The notes beneath the pieces were generated by a model. The model was given only the letters and a program-made list of their open reading frames with translations, was not told the origin of the DNA and ran no database searches. From Flavobacteriales bacterium (lineage in GTDB: Bacteria; Bacteroidota; Bacteroidia; Flavobacteriales_D; Crocinitomicaceae): DNA of 64,000 nucleotides. The stretch is taken from NCBI GenBank assembly GCA_947470515.1, contig CANITF010000010.1:1-64000 (forward strand). Reading direction: 5' to 3'. The position numbers and the translations under genes were made by a program. Below, one piece after another: positions 54,712-64,000 of this stretch; position 1 is the stretch's first letter, and every line of letters begins with the position of its first letter.

Positions 54712-55512
54712 TTAATTTAGTGTGAAAATCACATCAACTCTTCGGTTTTTTTGTCTGTCTTCATCTGTTAACTCTGGAGTAACGACAGGAATGTAATTAC
54801 TAAACCCATCGTGCCTCAATCGTTTAGCATCGATTCCTTTTTGAATTAATATCAGAAAAACTGCGTGAGCCCTAGCAGTTGAAAGTGAAAAATCATCCGC
54901 GCAACAAACATGACCTCGCAGGAATGCATAAACTTTTGGATTATCGTTTAGGAATGTATATAATTTATTTATCTCATCAAGTGAATTTCCAATCAATATA
55001 TCTTCTCCAGGAACAAATTCTATATTTAATACAATTGAACGCTCATCAGAAGTTGTAATTCTTTCAATATTGAAATCTGAATCAGTTTGACTTTGTGGCT
55101 CATCTAGTGTAACCATAGTCGGTTGAACAGTTAAATACTGAATTTCAACCCTTCTCCAATATTTGTAATCATTTATATTTTCTGCATTTTTTGGGTAGTT
55201 TACGCCTGCTGCATTTTTTTCTAAGATTTCAAAATCATAGGATTTAATCATTTTTTCAACTGATTGAATTCTTTTTTCTGCTAATTGTTTGTTGTATTGA
55301 AAATCACCATTTAAATCTGTATAGGACGTAACACGTTCAATAAAAAATGAACCTTTTTGGGCTGATTCCATTAAATTATTAAGTTCGTATTTCGCAGAAG
55401 ATGATAATTCATATTGATCAAATCCGAAATAAATTAAAAGTGTATTTCGGTTTTCTTGATTGAACGCAGATGAAACTGAAAATAAAAAAAAGAAAGTTAT
55501 AGAATTTTTCAT
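54712..55512 (-). CDS. secreted protein with two tandem OmpA-like domains
   Basis: After a signal peptide (about 1-18) two OmpA-type domains follow. The first (about 25-130) has IYFGFDQYELS, VTSYTDLNG and RRVEIQY. The second (about 155-265) has VEFVPGEDIL, RGHVCC, STARAHAV and NRRVDVIFTL. Both have changes in the canonical GhTDxxG loop, the second reading GHVCC, so peptidoglycan binding may be altered. It would localise to the periplasm or outer membrane. It is separated from the M16 genes by a terminator. Confidence 0.8.
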   Translation of the reverse strand: MKNSITFFFLFSVSSAFNQENRNTLLIYFGFDQYELSSSAKYELNNLMESAQKGSFFIERVTSYTDLNGDFQYNKQLAEKRIQSVEKMIKSYDFEILEKNAAGVNYPKNAENINDYKYWRRVEIQYLTVQPTMVTLDEPQSQTDSDFNIERITTSDERSIVLNIEFVPGEDILIGNSLDEINKLYTFLNDNPKVYAFLRGHVCCADDFSLSTARAHAVFLILIQKGIDAKRLRHDGFSNYIPVVTPELTDEDRQKNRRVDVIFTLN

Positions 55513-55550
55513 TGATTTAAAGTGGTATATTTTTTAAAGTTTTTGTTACA

Positions 55551-55587
55551 AAAAAAGCGTTCATTTTTTGTAAAATGAACGCTTTTG
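55551..55587. terminator. strong stem-loop terminator
   Basis: A 15-bp perfect stem (55553-55567 with 55572-55586) around a TTGT loop, with a run of A on the left side that reads as T on the minus strand. It ends the M16 operon at 55607. Confidence 0.93.
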
Positions 55588-55606
55588 CAATTTATTTAAG
55601 TTCTTA

Positions 55607-57688
55607 TTATTTGTAAATACTCAAATCTATTTTACCATTTACTACAATAGAAGTAATAACACCTGAAAAGGCCATTTCTCCCATAGAAATTGTCACCGTA
55701 TGCGGGAATAATAAACCGTTCACATCTTTATATTCACTGAATAACGAAGTTGATTCTGTAACTTCTTCACCATCTTTATTGATAGATAGTGATTTCAATT
55801 TCATAAAAGTCTTCGTGTCATAATAATCAAAAGATTCTGCTGATCCATCGTTTAATTTTAAAACATAAACATCTGTTCCATTTAACGTTTCAATTCCAAC
55901 TATTTCATAAGTCATTCCTGATGTTGCATAATTCATTTCAGGAAAAAGTCCAAATGCTTTTTTCTTTGAAGCTATTTCTTCAGCAGTAAGATCTTTTTTT
56001 CCAGTTTGCATATTGGTTGATGAACCAGCTGTTCCATCAAAAAATGACTTTTGAAAAACCATTCCTTGACCTTCTAATTTTTGTGCTTCGGTACTTGGAG
56101 AAACCCAAACTTTAGTCGATTTTAAAGGGAAAGGAACTTGAGACATTGATAAATCTGTCTTTTCCTCATACGATTTTATTTTCTTCATTTTCTTTTGAGC
56201 AGCTTTCATTGAAGTTGTTTGCGTAACAGCTAAAACATATTTAGTGATTAACTCTTCCTTAGTTATATCAGCTTTCTTAACGTCTTTCAATACTTCTCCA
56301 TACGCATCTAAAAATTCAATCTTTCCGTCAGCATCAAATTGTTTTAATCTCTCAACGATTTCTTCATTTCCAACAACAACGATATTACAGTTCTTTGCTG
56401 AAAAATATTTTTGTGCCATTGTAAGTACATCTTCCTTGTTGATTGCTTCCAATCGTTTTAAATAAGTCTGATAATAATCTTTTGCTAAGTTGTTTTTGAT
56501 AATATTCAACGCAAAACGTGCAATTGTTTGTGGATTCTCTAATGATCTTGCAAAATCACCTGCCATTGAAGACTTCGTTAAATTTAATTCATCATCTTTC
56601 ACATATCCATTACCGATATTATCCAATTCAAATAATATTTGAGTAATTGCTGAATCTGTAATGTCATTTCTGAAATTTCCACCAATTGACATCCAAGAAC
56701 CATCTTCTGTAACATTTAAAGATGAATAACAACCATATGTATAAGCCTTGTCTTCACGCAAATTTTGCATCAAGCGTGTTCCAAAACCTCCGCCACCAAA
56801 TATTTCATTTAAAACGTTCAATGGAAGTTGATTAGGTTCGCCAGTTCTAATTTTCATTGGGAATGAAATCTTAATAACTGATTGAACTGCTCCTGGCTTC
56901 TTTATAAAAATTACACGATTTCCTTTGTTAAATTGACCGTCACCACTTTCCATTTTATACGGTTCAACTCCTGTCCATTTTAAAAAATACTGCTCCACAA
57001 GTTTTGTTGCTTCCGCTTTTGTAATATCTCCAACAATTACTAAATAACTTCCTTTTGGCGTAAACGTTGATTGGTAGTAGTTAAGAACATCATCTCTCGT
57101 GATATTTGCTAAAGTAGCTTCTGTCATTACTTCACCATAAGGGTGATTCGGGAAGTTTACTTGCGATTCAGCATTTTGAGCCATTGCTCCAGCGTCTGAC
57201 TTTGCAGATAATAATTCAGATTCACTTTGTTTTTTTATACGTTCAAATTCAGATTCAGGAAAGTTAGCATTCATCAAAACATCAGACATCAGTGTTAATC
57301 CTTTGTCCATGTGTTTTGTTAAGCAAGAAAGTGAAATATAAGATCTCCCTGCATCTAAAGAAGCACCGATATAATCTTTCTCATTGTCTAGTTGATCTTT
57401 GGTTCTATTTGTTGTCCCCGATAAGATTAAAGATCCAGCAATACCAGACATACCAGCTTTTGCACCTTCAATTTTAGGATCTGAACCCATTGATAAGGCA
57501 AAAGATACGCGCGGAAGTTTATGGTTCTCAGAAAGTATTACAGTAATTCCATTTGCGGTTGTAAAAACTTCTGAATCTTTGATATTGATTGTTGGAGCCT
57601 TTGCAGGTGTAGGCCTAATCGAACGATCTAATTGACCAAACAATAATGTTGGTAATATAAATCCTGCTATTATAATTAACTTTTTCAT
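55607..57688 (-). CDS. non-catalytic M16 peptidase subunit with LolA-like C-terminal extension
   Basis: The preferred start at 57688 gives 693 residues with a signal peptide (about 1-18, LLFGQ). Two M16 halves span about 35-460, but the zinc site HxxEH is absent; the equivalent region reads GMSGIAGSLILSGTTN. It lies directly downstream of the catalytic M16 gene (45 bases), as expected for the inactive partner of a heterodimeric M16 protease. The last 220 residues form an additional beta domain with TYEIVGIETLNGTDVY and YYDTKTFMKLKS, resembling LolA-type lipoprotein-carrier folds. Confidence 0.82.
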   Translation of the reverse strand: MKKLIIIAGFILPTLLFGQLDRSIRPTPAKAPTINIKDSEVFTTANGITVILSENHKLPRVSFALSMGSDPKIEGAKAGMSGIAGSLILSGTTNRTKDQLDNEKDYIGASLDAGRSYISLSCLTKHMDKGLTLMSDVLMNANFPESEFERIKKQSESELLSAKSDAGAMAQNAESQVNFPNHPYGEVMTEATLANITRDDVLNYYQSTFTPKGSYLVIVGDITKAEATKLVEQYFLKWTGVEPYKMESGDGQFNKGNRVIFIKKPGAVQSVIKISFPMKIRTGEPNQLPLNVLNEIFGGGGFGTRLMQNLREDKAYTYGCYSSLNVTEDGSWMSIGGNFRNDITDSAITQILFELDNIGNGYVKDDELNLTKSSMAGDFARSLENPQTIARFALNIIKNNLAKDYYQTYLKRLEAINKEDVLTMAQKYFSAKNCNIVVVGNEEIVERLKQFDADGKIEFLDAYGEVLKDVKKADITKEELITKYVLAVTQTTSMKAAQKKMKKIKSYEEKTDLSMSQVPFPLKSTKVWVSPSTEAQKLEGQGMVFQKSFFDGTAGSSTNMQTGKKDLTAEEIASKKKAFGLFPEMNYATSGMTYEIVGIETLNGTDVYVLKLNDGSAESFDYYDTKTFMKLKSLSINKDGEEVTESTSLFSEYKDVNGLLFPHTVTISMGEMAFSGVITSIVVNGKIDLSIYK

Positions 57689-57733
57689 ATTTCTTAATTT
57701 ATTAACTTTCAAATTGAATTTTTGAAGTCACGT

Positions 57734-59200
57734 TTATTTATCTTTTGGTAAATAATGTAAAATTACTCGTGCATCTTGCGTGAAATATAATTTCGCAACA
57801 CGTTGAATGTCTTCACGGGTCACTTTCATATAATTCTCTAATTGATTATTTACACGACTTGCTGAACCATAATAAACATGACTGTCAGCAAGGTTCTCGG
57901 CAACTCCTTCAATAGATGAATTGGAAGAAACTAAATTATTTTCAAATTGATTGCGTACTTTTTCAAACTCTTCTTGAGAAATTAATTCCTTCTTCATCAT
58001 CTCAATTTGTAAATCAAATTCAGTTTGAATATCATCTAAATTGATTCCCTGAGCTGCAATTGCCGCCATTATTCCAACGCCCGCATCTTCAAGACCATAA
58101 TTAAATGAAAAGGCAAATGTCGCCATCTCTTTTTTCTCAACTATAGTTTTATTAATTCTAGAACTTGTTCCGCCAGACAAAACTTCATTCATCATTTCCA
58201 ACGCATACATATCAGGATGAGTTTGAGCTGGAAATTTGTACCCCATGAAAAGAGCAGGAAGCTGAATATTGTCGTAAACAACATCCTTAATAATACCTGT
58301 TAATTTTTCTGTGTCTTTTTGTGGTCGAGGAATTTCAATTGCCTTGTTAGAATACATTCCAATTAAACGTTTTGCTTCTGGACTTTTAGAATTCATGAAG
58401 TCTTTCGCGTCAAACTTTGATTTCGCAACACTGTAGCGTTGGAAGAAATCATCATCTGATAAATTTTCAAAATCTCTAAATAAATTGATTGCTTGACCTT
58501 TAGGCATTGAAGCAAAATACTTTTCAATCCATTTTTTTGTTTCTTCGACATTTAAATCTCCTGCAATTGAAAGTGTAGCATTACTTGGGACATAAAAAGT
58601 CTTATAGAAATTTACATAATCCTCTTCTTGCGCAGCATCTAAATGCTCCATACTTCCGATTGGCACCCAATTGTATGGGTGAACTGTAAACATTCTTTTA
58701 AACATTTCAGTAATAAATGAAGCGTAAGGTTGGTTGTCAACACGTTGACGCTTTTCTTCTTTTACAACACTTCTCTGAGTTTCAATTCCTGTGTTGTCAA
58801 CTTTCGCATGCAATAATCTTTCACTTTCCAACCAAAGGCCTAATTCCAATTGATTTGAAGGCAAAATTTCATAATAATACGTTCTGTCTTGAGATGTATT
58901 GGCATTTAAAGTTCCACCATTTTTCTCAACAAGTTCACTGTATTCTCCTCTTCCAATATTAGCAGAACCTTCAAATAATAAATGTTCAAAAAAGTGAGCA
59001 AATCCAGTTCTTTCTGTAATCTCATTTTTAGATCCAACATGGTAAAGTATCGAAACAGCAACAATTGGTGTAGCATGTTCTTCATGTATAATTACATGGA
59101 TTCCGTTTGGAAGATCGTATTCAATATATTCGATCTTTTTTTGTGCTTGGGTAGCAAGGGCCACAAAAGCCAATATCCCAGTAACGATGATTTTTTTCAT
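57734..59200 (-). CDS. catalytic M16 (insulinase-family) peptidase
   Basis: From the ATG at 59200 the product has 488 residues with a signal peptide (1-19, ATQAQ). The M16 zinc site HFFEH (His69, Glu72, His73) and the downstream Glu region with VVKEEKRQR are intact, followed by the second, non-catalytic M16 half. Such periplasmic peptidases degrade small peptides or process surface proteins. It forms an operon with the inactive partner downstream. Confidence 0.93.
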   Translation of the reverse strand: MKKIIVTGILAFVALATQAQKKIEYIEYDLPNGIHVIIHEEHATPIVAVSILYHVGSKNEITERTGFAHFFEHLLFEGSANIGRGEYSELVEKNGGTLNANTSQDRTYYYEILPSNQLELGLWLESERLLHAKVDNTGIETQRSVVKEEKRQRVDNQPYASFITEMFKRMFTVHPYNWVPIGSMEHLDAAQEEDYVNFYKTFYVPSNATLSIAGDLNVEETKKWIEKYFASMPKGQAINLFRDFENLSDDDFFQRYSVAKSKFDAKDFMNSKSPEAKRLIGMYSNKAIEIPRPQKDTEKLTGIIKDVVYDNIQLPALFMGYKFPAQTHPDMYALEMMNEVLSGGTSSRINKTIVEKKEMATFAFSFNYGLEDAGVGIMAAIAAQGINLDDIQTEFDLQIEMMKKELISQEEFEKVRNQFENNLVSSNSSIEGVAENLADSHVYYGSASRVNNQLENYMKVTREDIQRVAKLYFTQDARVILHYLPKDK

Positions 59201-59314
59201 TGTTGATTTCAGTTTATATCGAATACAAAGTAAATCAGATTTCTTGAATATCAAAATCTTAAATGATGTACGGATTAATAATCGTACTAGGGGTAGATTT
59301 ATAAGTACATCGGT

Positions 59315-59339
59315 TTGGCTTGAAAATTGTCTATATTTG
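59315..59339 (+). promoter_or_regulatory. promoter with minimal leader
   Basis: A TATATTTG -7 element (59332-59339) matches the Bacteroidota consensus TAnnTTTG; a TTG at 59315-59317 could be the -33 part, at a shorter than usual spacing. The gene's ATG follows the -7 element after four bases, so the transcript would be nearly leaderless. Confidence 0.5.
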
Positions 59340-59343
59340 AATA

Positions 59344-60423
59344 ATGAAAAACGCGATACTTTTCTTTTCTCTTTTTATTTCAACCTTTTTCTTTGGGCAG
59401 AATGTTGTTCCTTTTATCGATTTTAATTATTATTTCAAATCATTTGAAAATGATAATTTTCGTCAAATTGAATTTCAGCGTATCAAAGAATATAAAGCTG
59501 GTGACGAACTTGTGGGTTATATCGATACGAAAGGAAATCTCCGAATATATGACGGCAAAGAGAGAAAAGATATTTCCAATATGAATTTGCAATACCAGGT
59601 TTCAGATCATTTATTAGGTTATAATATTGGGAGTACCCTAAATATGTGGGATGCTGGAAAATTACAAACCTTAACCTATTATTCTCAGAATTATGAGGTA
59701 AAAGATAGTATTATTGTTTATGAAGATACCCGGTTTAATTCATTAAATGTTTATTGGAATAAAACGACATATCCACTTTATACAATTATAGAAGGTATTT
59801 ATATGCCCGTTGCTATTGGGGAAAATATACTAGCATTTAAAGATAATGGGAATTTTTACAAGGTTTTTTGGAATGGTGATACCTATGATTTAGGGGTTTG
59901 GAATGGCGCTATAGAATTCCAAGCAGGTACGGATATTTTATGTTTAAATGATCCGACAACAAGAACTTTTGCTGTTTTTGAAAATGGTCAATTTTTCGAT
60001 GTAGAACAATTCTACATTAAAAAATACAAAGCAGGACGAGGATTTGTTGTCTACGAAGATTTGAATGGTAACTTAATGATGTATAAAAATGGATCAAAAA
60101 CACAACTTTCAAATTTTTCAGCTAATTTTTGGGAAGTGAAAGATGATATCGTTATTTGGGGAGAAAACTCATATGTTTATGCCTATCAGAATGATGCTAA
60201 AATTCAGGTTTGTAATTTTACACCAAAGGATTATTTACTAAAAAACAATGTATTCGCCTTTCGCAATATTATGGGCGGAGTTAGCGCTTTGATTGATGGT
60301 AAGGTTCATGAAATAACAAATCAAATGGACTCTGAATATGAAATATATGGGAATCTTGTTTTGGTAAAACTCTTTAATAGTTCATATATCGTTTTTAAAA
60401 ATGGACGAAAATTCGAGAACTAA
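59344..60423 (+). CDS. hypothetical secreted beta-propeller-like protein
   Basis: The signal peptide (1-19, FFFGQ) precedes a chain of short repeats with V..YxD..GNL..Y.NG patterns (for example VGYIDTKGNLRIYDG, VVYEDLNGNLMMYKNG), about seven in total, suggesting a beta-propeller. The family is not recognised. It is monocistronic, with a promoter very close to its start. Confidence 0.65.
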   Translation: MKNAILFFSLFISTFFFGQNVVPFIDFNYYFKSFENDNFRQIEFQRIKEYKAGDELVGYIDTKGNLRIYDGKERKDISNMNLQYQVSDHLLGYNIGSTLNMWDAGKLQTLTYYSQNYEVKDSIIVYEDTRFNSLNVYWNKTTYPLYTIIEGIYMPVAIGENILAFKDNGNFYKVFWNGDTYDLGVWNGAIEFQAGTDILCLNDPTTRTFAVFENGQFFDVEQFYIKKYKAGRGFVVYEDLNGNLMMYKNGSKTQLSNFSANFWEVKDDIVIWGENSYVYAYQNDAKIQVCNFTPKDYLLKNNVFAFRNIMGGVSALIDGKVHEITNQMDSEYEIYGNLVLVKLFNSSYIVFKNGRKFEN

Positions 60424-60552
60424 ATTTTCTTCCATCTAATTTCTTTTGAAAAACTGTTGAAAAATAGCTACTCAATCACAGTATTCTCAATTTAAATTTC
60501 ATTATTCATGCTTATATTTGTTTCCTATTTTGAATCAACAAACAATTGAATT

Positions 60553-61173
60553 ATGAATAACTGGTTTACAGTAAAAGTTAAATACACAAAGCAATTAGAC
60601 AACGGTCAATTTAAACGAGTGTCTGAACCATATTTATTAGCAGCAATGACTTTTACAGATGCAGAAGCACGCATCTATGAAGAACTTGGTAGTATTATCA
60701 AAGGAGAATTTAATGTTATTGGAATTACAAGGACAGAAATTCACGATATTTTTGCTTACGACGATGCGGATGTTTGGTACAAGGTGAAAATTACTTATGA
60801 TAGTGAGGCAGCAGATGATGAAAAAGCAAAAAAAGTAGCTCAAAATTTCCTTGTTTCTGCTCATTCTGTTAAAGATGCATTTGATCGAATCAAAGAAAGT
60901 TTATCAACATTAATGGTTGATTTTCAAATTCCTTCGATTATCGTTTCTCCAATTGTTGAAATATTCCCTTACACAGAGAATTTGGATAGAGAAATTGAAA
61001 GACGACCTATTGAAAATGTTACAGCTTTTAACGATGATGTTACTCCAAAAGGAAAAGTTTTTTCAGCTCCAGGATCAGATTTAGATGATGACTTCGAGGA
61101 TGAAGACGAAGTTGAAGAGGAATTAGAAGAAGCTGATTCTGAATTGGAAGATGATTTTTCAGACGAAGATTAA
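60553..61173 (+). CDS. DUF4494 domain protein with acidic tail
   Basis: The first 140 residues match DUF4494: NNWFTVKVKYTKQL at the start, PYLLAAMTFTDAEARI, then a second similar half with WYKVKITYDS and AHSVKDAFDRI. The last 30 residues are almost all Asp and Glu. The family is common in Bacteroidota with unknown function. A TATATTTG -7 element lies at 60513-60520. It precedes pdxH by 9 bases and may be cotranscribed with it. Confidence 0.88.
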   Translation: MNNWFTVKVKYTKQLDNGQFKRVSEPYLLAAMTFTDAEARIYEELGSIIKGEFNVIGITRTEIHDIFAYDDADVWYKVKITYDSEAADDEKAKKVAQNFLVSAHSVKDAFDRIKESLSTLMVDFQIPSIIVSPIVEIFPYTENLDREIERRPIENVTAFNDDVTPKGKVFSAPGSDLDDDFEDEDEVEEELEEADSELEDDFSDED

Positions 61174-61182
61174 GTTGTAGGA

Positions 61183-61827
61183 ATGGATAATTTTCTTGAT
61201 CTTCTTAGAAATGATCACCATCAATTTGACCAAGGGAAGCTTGAAGATCACATTGGACATGAGCCTTTTACCTTGTTTTCTAAATGGCTGCGTGAGGCTA
61301 TAGAACAAGGTGTATCTGAGCCTAATGCGATGTCAGTCTCAACAATTGGTTTGGACGGTTATCCTCATTCTAGAATTGTTTATTTAAAGGAATTATTAGA
61401 AGAAGGAATTGTTTTCTACACGAATTATTCTAGCTCAAAAGGGCAAGACATTGAGGCAAATTTTAAAGTTCAAGCGTTGATTTTCTGGCCAGGAATTGAG
61501 CGACAAATTCGAGTTATTGGTAACGTTGAAAAAGTTCCGGAAGAAATGAGTGATACTTATTTTCAATCACGACCATGGGGAAGTAAAATTGGTGCTTGGG
61601 CATCTCATCAAAGTGAAGAATTGGCTTCTAGACAAGAATTGGAAGACCGTGTTCATGAGTTAGCTTTGAAATATCCAATTGATGTTCCACGTCCACCACA
61701 TTGGGGTGGATATTTGATTAGGCCTGTTGAAATTGAATTTTGGCAAGGAAGAGCTTCTCGCTTGCATGATAGAATTGTTTTTGAACTAAGTGGTTCAAAT
61801 TGGAAAATCTACAGAAAGAATCCTTAA
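61183..61827 (+). CDS. pdxH: pyridoxamine 5'-phosphate oxidase
   Basis: PdxH oxidises pyridoxine or pyridoxamine 5'-phosphate to pyridoxal 5'-phosphate with FMN. The length (214) and motifs fit well: PNAMSVSTIGLDGYPHSRIVYLKE, FYTNYSSSKGQDIE, the SRPWGSKIGAWAS segment and the C-terminal PHWGGYLI and EFWQGRASRLHDRI. It lies 9 bases after the DUF4494 gene and 3 bases before an M16 peptidase gene, so the three probably share a transcript. Confidence 0.95.
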   Translation: MDNFLDLLRNDHHQFDQGKLEDHIGHEPFTLFSKWLREAIEQGVSEPNAMSVSTIGLDGYPHSRIVYLKELLEEGIVFYTNYSSSKGQDIEANFKVQALIFWPGIERQIRVIGNVEKVPEEMSDTYFQSRPWGSKIGAWASHQSEELASRQELEDRVHELALKYPIDVPRPPHWGGYLIRPVEIEFWQGRASRLHDRIVFELSGSNWKIYRKNP

Positions 61828-61830
61828 TCC

Positions 61831-63072
61831 ATGTATGAAATAAAACCAGTTATTTTCAATCTTTCAAACGGAATTCGTGTGGTGTATTTGCATGCGCCAT
61901 CTCAAGTTGCGCATTTAGGAATAACGGTTTTAGGTGGTGCTCGTTTTGAAAAAGACAAAGAGGATGGATTAGCTCATTTTTTAGAACATTGCATTTTTAA
62001 AGGAACAAAGAAACGCAAGGCATTCCATGTTTTATCACGATTAGATTCTGTAGGGGGCGAATTAAATGCGTATACAGCAAAAGAAGAGATTTGTGTTTAT
62101 GCGTCTTTTACAAAGGAGCACATTCGAAGAGCTTCGGAATTATTGGCAGATATTACCTTGAGTTCAACTTTTCCGCAAAAAGAGATTCAAAAAGAAAAAG
62201 ATATTATTATCGATGAAATAAATTCCTATTTGGATAGCACCAGCGACAAAATATTTGATGATTTCGAAGCACATTTGTTTAAAGGACACGCGTTAGGCAA
62301 TAATATTCTCGGAACCAAGAAGAATGTTCAAGGATTTACAAGGGAAAATTTGATTGATTATGTGAACCGTTTTTTTACGGCAGATAACATGGTGATTTCA
62401 TTTGTTGGAGACATATCTAAAAACAAATTGGAAAAAATACTGGAAGAAGATTTTAAGAATTGTCCGAAGGGAAATCATCAACCATTATTAGAGAAATACC
62501 AAAAATTACCGGCATTTAAAATCAGGTCAAAAGAAGCGAATTATCAAGTTCATGCAATTGTTGGGGGAATTGCACCTAATCATAAAGATGAACATCGAAA
62601 AGGAATGGTGCTTTTAGCAAATATTCTTGGTGGACCAGCATTAAATTCAAGGTTAACGCTTTCCATTAGAGAAAAGTACGGCTATTCCTATAATGTAGAA
62701 GCAAATTATACTTCTTATGCTGATACGGGCTTTTGGAGTGTTTATTTAGGAACGGATCAAAAATATATCAATAGATCAATTGCGCTTATACATAAGGAAT
62801 TGAAAATCCTTCGCACAAAGAAATTAGGTGTTTTACAATTGAATAGGGCAAAGGAACAATTGAAAGGGCAATTTGCCTTAGGATTAGATAGTAATTCTGG
62901 TTTGATGTTAGGGTTAGGGAAAAGCTTGCTTTTATTCAATCAAATTGATACGATTCAAGAAATTTTTGATGGGATAGATAAATTGACAGCAGAGAATTTG
63001 TTAGAAATTGCAAACATTTATTTTGCTCCAGAAAACTGTTCAGAATTGATTTTTGATTTAATTGAAAATTAA
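61831..63072 (+). CDS. cytoplasmic M16 family peptidase
   Basis: The 413-residue protein has the zinc site HFLEHCIFKGT (His49, Glu52, His53), the LNAYTAKEE segment and, in the second half, GGPALNSRL and EKYGYSYNV. There is no signal peptide, so it resembles the mitochondrial-processing-peptidase-like bacterial group (PqqL/YmxG type) rather than the secreted pair upstream. Substrates are unknown. It follows pdxH by 3 bases and is the last gene of that unit. Confidence 0.92.
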   Translation: MYEIKPVIFNLSNGIRVVYLHAPSQVAHLGITVLGGARFEKDKEDGLAHFLEHCIFKGTKKRKAFHVLSRLDSVGGELNAYTAKEEICVYASFTKEHIRRASELLADITLSSTFPQKEIQKEKDIIIDEINSYLDSTSDKIFDDFEAHLFKGHALGNNILGTKKNVQGFTRENLIDYVNRFFTADNMVISFVGDISKNKLEKILEEDFKNCPKGNHQPLLEKYQKLPAFKIRSKEANYQVHAIVGGIAPNHKDEHRKGMVLLANILGGPALNSRLTLSIREKYGYSYNVEANYTSYADTGFWSVYLGTDQKYINRSIALIHKELKILRTKKLGVLQLNRAKEQLKGQFALGLDSNSGLMLGLGKSLLLFNQIDTIQEIFDGIDKLTAENLLEIANIYFAPENCSELIFDLIEN

Positions 63073-63281
63073 TCTTTAATTCCAAAAAAGTGTTCGCTCA
63101 TCTCCATTTATCATTGCCCACTTTTATTCTTTACAATTGACTTCATAAAGAATGATTTGTATAATGATAAATTAATTTTTCTATCGGTCAATTTTAATGT
63201 TTTGACTAAAATAGTTAACAATATTATGAATTTAATGATTTAAATAGGGGGTTGTTAATAAAAAAGTATGTTTTTTCGAGC

Positions 63282-63309
63282 TTGACCCCTTAAAAAAGTG
63301 CTAGATTTG
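63282..63309 (+). promoter_or_regulatory. Bacteroidota-type promoter of glutamine synthetase
   Basis: TTG at 63282-63284 and TAGATTTG at 63302-63309 with a 17-base spacer match the TTG / TAnnTTTG pattern. The start codon lies 17 bases further on. The rest of the 253-base gap is AT-rich without genes. Confidence 0.65.
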
Positions 63310-63325
63310 TCAAAAAAATAATTTT

Positions 63326-64000
63326 ATGGCAACAAAAAGACAGCAAGCGTATCAAGATGTATTGAATAGAACGCCAAAACACATCGATTATGATGGGCGA
63401 ATTTCTGATTTATTTGGTAAAAATGTTTTTCACATGGAAGTAATGCGCGAGTATTTGCCATCTGAAGCATTTAAATCTATGACTGAATCTATTCAAAATG
63501 GAACACGTCTAGATCGTAAAATGGCTGATCAAGTTGCCTCAGCAATGAAAGATTGGGCACTGACAAAAGGTGCAACACATTATACACACTGGTTTCAACC
63601 ATTAACAGGTTCTACTGCTGAAAAGCATGATTCATTTTTTAAACCAGTTGGACCAGGAAAAGCAATTGAAAGATTTGAAGGAGAATTATTAGTTCAACAA
63701 GAACCAGACGCATCTTCTTTTCCAAATGGCGGAATTAGAAACACGTTTGAAGCAAGAGGATATACTGCTTGGGATCCTTCTTCTCCAGCATTTGTGATAG
63801 GTAAAACATTATGTATTCCAACAATTTTCATCTCTTATACAGGTGAATCATTGGATTATAAAATGCCATTATTAAAAGCGTTAAATGCTGTTGATCAAGC
63901 TGCAACTGAAGTATGCCAATATTTTGATAAAAACGTTACAAAAGTAATCGCAACATTAGGTTGGGAACAAGAATATTTTTTAGTTGATCAAGCGTTATTT
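63326..64000 (+). CDS. glnN: glutamine synthetase type III, 5' part
   Basis: The frame starts at the ATG at 63326 and runs off the right edge after 225 codons. It matches type III glutamine synthetases: [13 protein letters not shown] near the start, [22 protein letters not shown], then [20 protein letters not shown] and the metal-binding [10 protein letters not shown]. The enzyme makes glutamine from glutamate, ammonia and ATP; this large form (about 700 residues in full) is the usual one in Bacteroidota. The preceding gene is unrelated. Confidence 0.95.
   Translation, partial: MATKRQQAYQDVLNRTPKHIDYDGRISDLFGKNVFHMEVMREYLPSEAFKSMTESIQNGTRLDRKMADQVASAMKDWALTKGATHYTHWFQPLTGSTAEKHDSFFKPVGPGKAIERFEGELLVQQEPDASSFPNGGIRNTFEARGYTAWDPSSPAFVIGKTLCIPTIFISYTGESLDYKMPLLKALNAVDQAATEVCQYFDKNVTKVIATLGWEQEYFLVDQALF

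Overview
The window comes from an AT-rich Bacteroidota chromosome, most likely a member of the Flavobacteriales and possibly close to Fluviicola/Crocinitomicaceae (inference). Three secreted proteins end in type IX secretion sorting tails. Several genes have TAnnTTTG-type -7 promoter elements and weak or absent Shine-Dalgarno sites. The integrase is of the Bacteroidetes kind, and the right edge holds a type III glutamine synthetase. I saw no tRNA, rRNA or CRISPR array.

Region 1 (about 1-16.4 kb) is an accessory island. It holds a secreted transglutaminase-like protein, a caspase-fold peptidase beside a strong palindromic element, a tyrosine recombinase with a small HTH protein and a Cys-rich protein, an unknown protein with a C-terminal membrane hairpin, a GIY-YIG protein upstream of a very large STAND NTPase (HEPN-like RNxxxH motif, P-loop, TPRs), and a DUF4143-type ATPase between two decayed copies of one short sequence. 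Near 15-16.4 kb there is a family of related coding remnants, including a gene broken by an in-frame TAA. Many of these are protein types found in bacterial conflict and defence loci.

Region 2 (16.6-23.0 kb) is a tightly packed seven-gene minus-strand operon. In order it encodes a small beta-rich protein, two membrane/coiled-coil proteins (one clearly DUF4407), a one-span OmpA-domain protein, a membrane transglutaminase-like protein, a DUF350-like protein and a small membrane protein. Two junctions are TAATG overlaps. It looks like one envelope-spanning machine of unknown function and is my best candidate for an undescribed system. A divergent pair of unknown genes follows.

Region 3 (25-35 kb) carries a VOC protein, a PLP aminotransferase followed by a 147-bp remnant of a paralogous copy, an unusual FAD-monooxygenase/DsbA fusion, a membrane-anchored lysozyme-like protein, a DUF2271-like type IX cargo convergent with ApbE, and small unknowns.

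Region 4 (35.6-64 kb) is mostly core-like. It includes the histidine-degradation genes hutG, hutF and hutD, PAP2 phosphatase, PhnA, Nudix, an SNF2 helicase with two SWIM fingers, a pentapeptide-repeat protein, CDGSH, two large secreted BNR-repeat proteins, an M1 aminopeptidase, a GAF histidine kinase, tandem OmpA domains, an M16 catalytic/non-catalytic pair, DUF4494, pdxH, another M16 peptidase and the start of glutamine synthetase III. Three clear stem-loop terminators separate units here.
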